From Dryocosmus kuriphilus (lineage: Eukaryota > Arthropoda > Insecta > Hymenoptera > Cynipidae), in assembly GCA_038277395.1 (NCBI GenBank), contig CM076192.1:55351119-55415118 (forward strand): a stretch of DNA of 64,000 nt, given 5' to 3'. Under the pieces are notes generated by a model that was not told the DNA's origin, ran no database searches, and was given only the letters and a program-made list of their open reading frames with translations. Each line of letters begins with the position of its first letter. Within the stretch, counting starts at the first letter, position 1. Made by a program: the position numbers and the translations under genes. Shown one piece after another: positions 57,467 to 64,000 of the stretch.

Positions 57467-58394
57467 CACGGAATATCCTGTTTTTTTGACGTTTCAGCTA
57501 AACTCCTCTGACTTACTTAATCGGTATATACTATAAAGGAAAATGAAAGGTATATACTTTATTTTATGCGGCACTATAAATTGCAAAAATTATTGTAAAA
57601 AAAAAATAATAAATAATTAAGCATGCGGCTTATTTATTTATATATTTTCGGATATACCTACAATTTACCGGTAGTTGTAATCTTCAACGCTTATATTACA
57701 ATTACAATTTCGCACGCAACGGGGGGATTCGAACGCATAATCCTAAGCACGCAAGTCAATAATCCTAACCACTACACTATTACAAGAGTTGTGATCTACA
57801 ACTTAATTCCGAAATGCATTTTTACGTATACATGAGTATTTTATCATTGCGATTACGTTAACTGTTTTTGCTAAAAATTAGCTGATGCCAAAAACTTAAA
57901 ATATTAGGTGTGCGACGACTGCTTACACACGAGTTCACATACACAACACTGTTGCTACGAGTCATCTGCAGTTAGCTGTCACGGCCGAGACGCACTCACA
58001 CTCGTTCACGCACACGTTCGTTCTTTGGCCGCCTTAGCAATTACATACGCACGCCCAAACGCGATCGAGGAATTTTTATACACAAAAAGGAGTTATTAAT
58101 TAATTAACAAACCCCTTCATCGGTGAGTGGAAGTAATGTGGCGACTGCAAAAGGTATGTGAAAAATAAATGTTTTCTGGGGTCATGCAATCCACAGATAG
58201 AGTCATGAATACATGTCATGTCGCGCGGAGGTTATGGTGGATTTTGGGAACGAGCGGCGGGAGTTGAGCAAGCCAAACGGGTCCGTTAAATCTGCCGTTA
58301 TGGTGCATGATACGATTTTAAATGGGAACGAGCGGCGGGAGTTGAGCAAGCCAAACGGATACCTAAAACAATCTACATACCCCAGTTTCTCTCC
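57467..58394. other. Unassigned insert with tRNA-like segment and short repeats
   Basis: AT-rich sequence with a tRNA-like stretch (57713-57785) and two direct copies of gggaacgagcggcgggag followed by ttgagcaagccaaacgg (58246-58280 and 58325-58359). It lies between the Gypsy right repeat and the outer end of the split TIR arm. No gene is recognised. Confidence 0.45.
57713..57785 (-). mobile_element. tRNA-like SINE head or tRNA pseudogene
   Basis: The minus strand reads TAGTGTAGTGGTTAGGATT (A-box region), then about 35 nt later GCGTTCGAATCCCCCC (B-box and T-arm). The spacing is tRNA-like. No complete cloverleaf was verified, so a functional tRNA is not claimed. Confidence 0.5.
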
Positions 58395-58490
58395 GAAGCA
58401 CTCGTTTTCCTTAATCCACGTATAAATGAAAAAAAAAAAAATGCGAATTTTGTCCCAAAAAGGGCCAAAAATCGTCTAATTTGACAGGAC

Positions 58491-60060
58491 TAATACCTAT
58501 CAGGATCGGCATATCATTAATATAAAATAAAAAGAGGACCGGGCCGAGCATGGGCCCCAGCGGGACTCCTGCTGCTATTTCTTGTTCTATAGATTTCTGC
58601 CCATTAACCGTGACTAAAAATTTCCTATTTTTGCGATAGTTTTGAACGGTTTTTATTATATAGATTGACAAATTAAGCTTATCCAGTTTAAATGTTAGAC
58701 CCTGATACCAAACAGTATTGAAGCTCTTTTCCAGATCTAGTAAAATCATTGCCGTTGTCATGTTTCTATTGAAGTTTGAGCTGATAGTACTAGTAATTTT
58801 AATTAATTTTTGAACTGCATTTCTTCTTGGCCTAAATCGGTTTGGCCGGCATTAGAACTAATTGGACGATAAACTAGCTGGAAAAAGTTTGCATTTTCCA
58901 GGTTGTTACGGTGTGTGTTTTTTTATTTGATACGGGGAGAGAGTTTTTTTCTCGAAGGATAGGAAGAGATAGATGACGGGAGTGTGAGTCGTGGGGATTA
59001 TGGTGGAGATACGTGGAACAGAGATAACTGATATGCCGCCTATCCTGTGTCACGAGGGACGATACCAACTAGCAGGTCAACACTTTTATCTACATCATTT
59101 GTAGTTTTCAAATTTCCTTCAAGGATCAGTCCGTAATTTATAGTATTACGCATTTTGGGTCAATTTGCTAGTTTATAGTTTAGAAGATCTGGTTTTTGCT
59201 ACTCTAAGTCAACATTATTATCTAATGTAATTATAACCGGGTTATGATCAGAGGAGGGATCGTCTACAACACTTAAATCTATATTGCAGTTAATATTTTT
59301 TGCTGGGCCTATGTCGACAACACTCGGTAATACACCCCTATAGGGGTATGTCGTGAAACTATTTGGAGCTAATACACAGTAAAAAAAATTTTTACCAAAT
59401 AATTTTGTAAAAACTTTCCGCTTGCGTTGACTCTATTGCAATTCCACACTATACTTTTGACATTTAAATCGCCGAACATCAAACCCTTCCTACTGATTTT
59501 GAAACTCATATTTAAATCGTTTATGTCTAGTTTATTTCGAGGTGATTCATACACTGAGACAATTGTAATATTGTTTCAAAGTCTGATAGCTATAGCTTCA
59601 ATAGTTACAGTATCAATTTCAATTTCTGAATATCTTATGTCCATTTGAATAAATATAAGTACTCTTCCTCCGATTTTACCGTATGATCTGTCTTTTCTAA
59701 CAACAATGAAACCTGGCATATATACTTTAGCCTTTGACGTCAACCTTGTCTCATTTATTAAAGTAATATCTATTTTATGCGACTTAGCAGTCTCTAAGTT
59801 CCGATATATTATTACGAAGTTCACTGCCATTCCACTGCCCAATACTAATTAAGTTTGTACCTAACCTAATCACTGCCATCACTAATCAATAACAATTTAG
59901 CAAATACCTGTAGCCTACCTAAGTCACTAATGCACGATGATAGTTCTAATTTGAAATTTCTAATTAACCTCAGCATCTTACCTAGATCACATATGTTGTT
60001 TAGCTCGTGAAGCTCAATCAAAAGTTCGCAGAAATCTGCTAAATGCACTGAAAAAAGTGT
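58491..60060 (-). pseudogene. LINE J5, 5' half of a split copy
   Basis: Minus strand. The ORF1 C-terminus is 59866-60048 (LHELNNICDLGKMLRLIRNF). The endonuclease start is 59576-59842 (INETRLTSKAKVYMPGF, VVRKDRSYGKIGGRVLIFIQ). The endonuclease middle is 59369-59554 (LMFGDLNVKSIVWN). The RT palm is in 58411-58761 (LLDLEKSFNTVWYQGL, GVPLGPMLGPVLFLFYIND). A foreign block of about 240 bp lies at about 58860-59100. Many frameshifts are present. It continues at 50440-50868 beyond the long-TIR insertion. Confidence 0.7.
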
Positions 60061-60700
60061 ATAGCTGAACTAAAGATATTTATCCTTGATCTGACCACAA
60101 ATATCGTTGTAAATGAATCAACGGTATTTGCTAAATACTTAAAATTAAGAATTTGCATTATAATTTATTTTTACTATTATTATTAATGAATCACATTTTT
60201 AATCACTAAAACAAAGATATTATATATCTCAAACCGAAATTTTGTAAGCCTGAATACAGTGCCAATTAAATAGGAATAATTTTAACTAAGGTTTGAAATT
60301 TACGATTTATTGTACAGTTTACGTTAAAATTATAAAGCTTAAAAAAAATCTAATCGAAGTAAAAAAGAGAAGAATTAATGGCAAAACTTGGTGTTGAATT
60401 TTAAAACTTTTTTACAACCTGGATTCGAAATTATATCATTTCTTCCTATTTCTTTCTAACCAAAGAATTCCACATGACGTTGCAATTTTGTAAGACATTT
60501 GAAATTCACGAAGTCACGTAGCTAATTCAAAGATATGAAAGTTCATGACTCGGCGATATAGTTGGCTGCTTCAAAAACAAAAACAAATTTTTTCACGTAT
60601 ATTTTAGTTTACTTAATTTTATTTTTAAGTATTTTTCTGTTTGAGCTATACATTTTTTTTTTGCGTCGCTTTTATTTTCTCCTGTTCTTACATGTTAACC
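60061..60700. other. No gene seen
   Basis: AT-rich. No recognisable coding, repeat or TIR structure. Confidence 0.5.
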
Positions 60701-60721
60701 GGAATTGCTTGGCAGCAGTGA

Positions 60722-61052
60722 CACACTGCCGGACACGTGGTCCGAGAGTGTGCTAACGAGGACCGCAGCAACAGCTGCAGAAGATGCCTGCAGGATGGAC
60801 ACAAGGCGGCCGAGTGCCAGAACCTGGTAGGTCGTCGTCCACCTGCAATAGGGAAGAGGAAAACCTAGAAGGAGAATAGGCCAGAGGAAGACGCTGGAAG
60901 CAGCGAAGGAAACGGCACCCCCTGAAGTAATGCGTAAAGCGGTTCCGGGGGGATTAATGCCAAGAAGAAAGAAGAGGTGAATTTAGTGGGTATTGCCGTT
61001 TTTTAGGCTGAGTCCCACACTCTGTGCGTAAACTGCATTCTCACCTCCTCTC

Positions 61053-61086
<34 letters not shown>
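60722..61086 (+). mobile_element. R1-like LINE mini-element (zinc knuckles, 3' UTR, poly-A)
   Basis: 60722-60868 encodes the end of an R1-clade-type ORF1 with two knuckle-like motifs (AGHVVREC, CRRCLQDGHKAAEC), then stops. About 185 bp of 3' UTR follow (gtgggtattgcc, gagtcccacactctgtgcg, taaactgcattctcacctcc), an end type I recognise from R1-like insect LINEs, and a tail of 33 A (61054-61086). ORF2 is absent, so the element is internally deleted. Confidence 0.65.
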
Positions 61087-61088
<2 letters not shown>

Positions 61089-61384
61089 ACGCCTCCCGCA
61101 CTTAGTTTTAGCCTCACATGCCGCAGGCGCACACGAAAGCAACTGAGTCCGCACGCGCAATCACCGATCGATATCGGACCGAGTTTTGTCGTTCTGTTTC
61201 TTAGCCGGGGATCTGACAAGTTGAATTTTCGTGCAGTATAAACCTCTGTGTCTAAAAAATTTAGAAATCCGATTGACGAATGAAGAGGCGTGTTGATCAT
61301 TGATCGGTTTTGGTTTTTTCCTCACGAACCGATTGATTGGCCAAGATTCTTGTTATACAAACATGATCAGTATTGAAATAAAAA
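61087..61384. other. Flank between R1-like element and J1 leader
   Basis: No gene seen. From about 61330 on there is weak similarity to the region beyond 49380 on the other strand (for example cttgttatacaaacatg), which may be the outer part of the J1 leader. Confidence 0.4.
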
Positions 61385-64000
61385 ATTTAAATTAAATTCA
61401 GTGTAGTTCTAAGATAGAAAATTGTACAAGCACTCGAGAGTATCAGTCCGGACTCTATCAGGCGGACTCTACTTAATAAACCGTCCAATCGTCGTTATTC
61501 TGGATAATGGCCTGCCACCTTCTGGGCATGCTCTCGACTAGTTTTTCGGCATATTCTCAAGATGGAGAGCGCCATACCTCTCTAATTCGTCGAGAGAGCT
61601 GCTTGAGGGTGAATACACGCCTCCCTGTAAGATTTCTCTTAACGATACTCCACACATTTTCAATTGGATTTGCATCAGGATGTTGTGAAGGCCAGTCCAA
61701 GGTCACGACACCATTTTCCGCTTTCCAGCTCGTGCAGACGCGTGTAAGGCAAAGTTCGAGTTGCTTTGTAGGCTTCGGTCTACTTCACGTGCTCGCAAGC
61801 CCTGCCATCGTTAATAAAACTACGAATCAACCTGAATTAACCGTGCATGTACTCTTTGTAACAACATTGTGCAAGTGAGGGTTTTAAAACGACGAAGAAA
61901 AATCTCATTGTAACTCTACGTTAACACCAGGACGGCGGCTCGGAGGCATTATGCCTCTGGAGCACGAGGAAAAGATAGACGACGATGGCTCCACCATCGC
62001 GTCATCAAGGAAGCGACGACATCAGTCCGCTGCTTCCATAGATGGAAGCAGTAAGACGTCAAGAACGTCAATTATAAGCATGTCCCATTCATGCAAGCCC
62101 GATTCAGTTAGACAGAATGGACCATCGTGTTCAAGCGCCAAGACCCCCCAAGTAAAATCAGGGCAGGGAAAAATTCCCGCCATAAATGTGCTAGTGGATG
62201 AGGTCAATCATCCCTACACCCTAACCCCCTGTTAAACTCATCATTAGAAATATCCCGATTTCTCTCCCTGAAGATTCAGTACTTGCTGAAATACAGGAAG
62301 AACAGTCGGATGTGAAACCGACAATCTAGAAAAGCCCTGCCTATGATTCTTCTTACGTTCCCAAATTTGCGCAGGCAAAAGACCTTCTAAACCTATAGTC
62401 CCTTGCGTTTATAAAAATAAAAGTGGAGCCCTATGTTAAACCAAAGGAAACCTCTCAGTGTCTCAACTGCCAGAGATTCCACCATGTTTCCGACATGTGC
62501 CACGCTACCCCACGTTGCGTCAAATGTGGAGGCTCGCACCGTAGCTCAAGCTGCGAAAAAGTCCCGCAAGCTCCGGCCACTTGCGCTAACTGCTTGGAAG
62601 ATCATCCCGCCAACTACCGAGGCTGTTCTGCGTTTAAGAAAGCCTCCAGAAGACAAAACTCCAGTCGTAATCAAAACAAAAATAAGTTAATAACCTCTGA
62701 TGTCAAAAAAGTAAAAAATGTAGTGACTCAAAATAAAGAGCCTACTCCACAGACGACACCGATGTAAAGCTCTCCGCAAAAGCAGACAACCCTCGTTTTC
62801 ACCCCCCCCCCCCCCCCCCCCTTCCCCGCAAAATGTACCACTTTTCAGCACAATTGTAGCATCTACGGCACAATCTAAGCCAAGCGCGATCAATTCTAAA
62901 CCTAGGCAGTCAACTAAAAAACTGCAAAATAATACACAAGTTAAAACATCCAACGCCGTGTTGAAAACCACGCCACAGACTAGAGTCACTCCAGTAGCCG
63001 AGCCTACTCACACTGCTCCATCCCAAATAATAAAAATCAACTTAATAAGCCTTTAAGATCGCGCCACGACCTTGACCACCGATATAATGGGGGGGGAAAA
63101 ATAAACCTACCTGAAGCAATAAATTCAACCACCGAGATTATAAATAATATATTAACACTCGCTATCGAAAATGGCCAACTCCGGTAATAACGTATCAAAA
63201 ATTATTTTTTGGAACGTACAGGGTTTCTATAAAAAAAAGACATGAACTAGCTACTTATCTCTATCAAAATAGTATAAACATATGACTGCTCAGCGAAACT
63301 ATACTCCGCGAATCCCTTCGAGTCAATCTTATGCGTGGCTATAAATCTTACAGGAGCAACACTAATAGGCGCGCCATTTTAATTCAAGAAATTATTGAAG
63401 CATTTACAAAAAATGATTACAGTAAAATATTAAAAACGAGCACCCTCGGTTATTGCTGCAGGCGACTTCAACGCGAAACATCTAGCTTGGAATAACAGAA
63501 CAACTAACAAGACCGGAAAGCAATTATTTCAATTCATAACGGACAAAAATCTCTCCGTATCCGCACCAGATTCACACACCTTTCTTCCCCATAATACTAA
63601 ACATAAATCGGACCTCATGGACTTCGCAGTAACTAAAAATAATTACTTTAATCATGCCACTACCATTATAAACGAACTAGACTCAGATCATCGACCAATT
63701 TTACTTAACCTCCGTACTAAATGTGAAAAATCTCCGATTGCACCTCGCTACAATTTTGCCAAAGCAAACTGGCAGACTTTCACCTCGACCCTGGAATCAC
63801 AACTAGATTTAGAACCCGCATTACTAAATACTACTCAAATAGATCAAGCCGTAGCAAACCTCACTCTTAATATATAAAAACTGCTATTCAAACTTCAGTC
63901 CCTCAGACTACATTTAATGAATACGATCCGCCCCTCAGCCCTGAGATTTAAGACCTTATCAACATTCGTAACAGCCTTTGTAATAAACCTCAGAAAACTA
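61385..64000 (+). mobile_element. Jockey-like LINE J1, copy 3, cut by window end
   Basis: Plus strand. The 5' leader (61385-61950) is interrupted by a Tc1 fragment. ORF1 starts at 61951 (MPLEHEEKIDDDGSTIASS) and has the knuckles at 62423-62767 (CLNCQRFHHVSDMC, CVKCGGSHRSSSC, CANCLEDHPANYRGC). A long C-run follows at about 62803-62821. The endonuclease runs from 63175 to the edge (IIFWNVQGFYKK, AAGDFNAKHLAWN, SDHRPILLN). Several frameshifts and a deletion (about 62220-62235, removing the RRM-like start) make it inactive. Confidence 0.85.
61495..61715 (-). pseudogene. Tc1/mariner transposase C-terminal fragment
   Basis: The minus strand reads WPSQHPDANPIENVWSIVK (the region of the third catalytic acidic residue, in the DDE/D family signature NPIENVW), then RNLTGRRVFTLKQLSRRI, REVWRSPS, a stop, and EYAEKLVESMPRRWQAII with QNNDDW. 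It is only the C-terminal third, with one in-frame stop. It sits inside the J1 leader: flanking leader sequence (gagtatcagtcc on the left, gtaaggcaaagttcg on the right) is contiguous in J1 copy 2 apart from about 32 bp. Confidence 0.8.

Larger units (their letters stand above)
50870..58495. mobile_element. Long-TIR DNA transposon, its right arm split by later insertions
   Basis: The left arm 50870-51897 (start AGTCCAGTCAAATTAG) is repeated inverted as 52677-53340 plus 58395-58495 (end ctaatttgacaggact). Diagnostic matches are gtagtattttagtagtact, acgagtgcttcggagagaaa and caacccttacaggtgg against their complements. Without the material at 53341-58394 the element is about 2.6 kb, with arms of 0.75-1 kb. 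The centre encodes a decayed Cys-rich protein. It inserted into a J5 RT gene. No transposase catalytic domain is seen and the TSD is uncertain. Confidence 0.75.

Noticed and set aside
57713..57785. Functional tRNA gene
   Set aside because: A and B boxes are present, but the acceptor stem and anticodon arm could not be paired convincingly. A SINE head or pseudogene is more likely.
58213..58425. 70-codon frame with a duplicated NERRELSKPNG motif as a gene
   Set aside because: The protein repeat merely reflects a 35-bp DNA duplication, and the frame ends inside a transposon arm.

Overview
This window looks like a piece of an insect nuclear genome. It holds replication-dependent histone genes (H1, H3, H4) with no introns, each ending in the metazoan histone 3' stem-loop GGCCCTTTTCAGGGCC, set in AT-rich DNA full of arthropod-type mobile elements: Jockey-like LINEs, an R1-like LINE, BEL/Pao and Gypsy LTR elements, and hAT, Tc1, foldback and other terminal-inverted-repeat (TIR) elements, plus tRNA-derived SINEs. 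The insect order cannot be fixed from the sequence. There are two 500-N assembly gaps (10280-10779 and 43349-43848).

Layout. 1-10279 (copy A) and 12640-27250 (copy B) are a near-identical direct duplication carrying H1 (+) and H3 (-) tail to tail, with the same TIR element, SINE, Jockey element J2 and a truncated LINE (J4) between them. Copy A ends inside H3 at the first gap, followed by a decayed hAT transposon. Copy B differs mainly by a 4.5-kb Jockey element (J1) that replaces 488 bp of the H1 upstream region. H3 of copy B and H4 (35562) were originally divergent neighbours about 245 bp apart. They are now separated by an 8.1-kb nest (J4 inside J3), and both insertions are framed by recognisable target-site duplications (TSDs). 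From 36 kb to the end there are no host genes, only nested mobile DNA: a J4 fragment, a J2-like fragment, a 3.6-kb foldback element, a BEL/Pao remnant, an unexplained CACCAAACGA-rich tandem repeat, J5 fragments, a reversed J1 copy, a J5 copy split by a long-TIR element carrying a Cys-rich gene, a gag-less Gypsy element, an R1-like mini-element, and a third J1 copy that has taken in a Tc1 fragment and runs off the window.

How it fits together. The histone genes are the only clear host genes. Their coding sequences are intact where visible, except for one H3 residue in copy A, but both copy-B genes with a visible upstream region (H1 and H3) have lost their promoter to a LINE in the same orientation. 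H2A and H2B are absent. I see no new multi-gene system. The most informative observations are the promoter captures, the in-frame ORF1-ORF2 deletion fusions in two LINEs, the foldback element with its 103-bp tandem array, and the long-TIR element with a CXC-type Cys-rich protein. The family labels J1 to J5 are mine.
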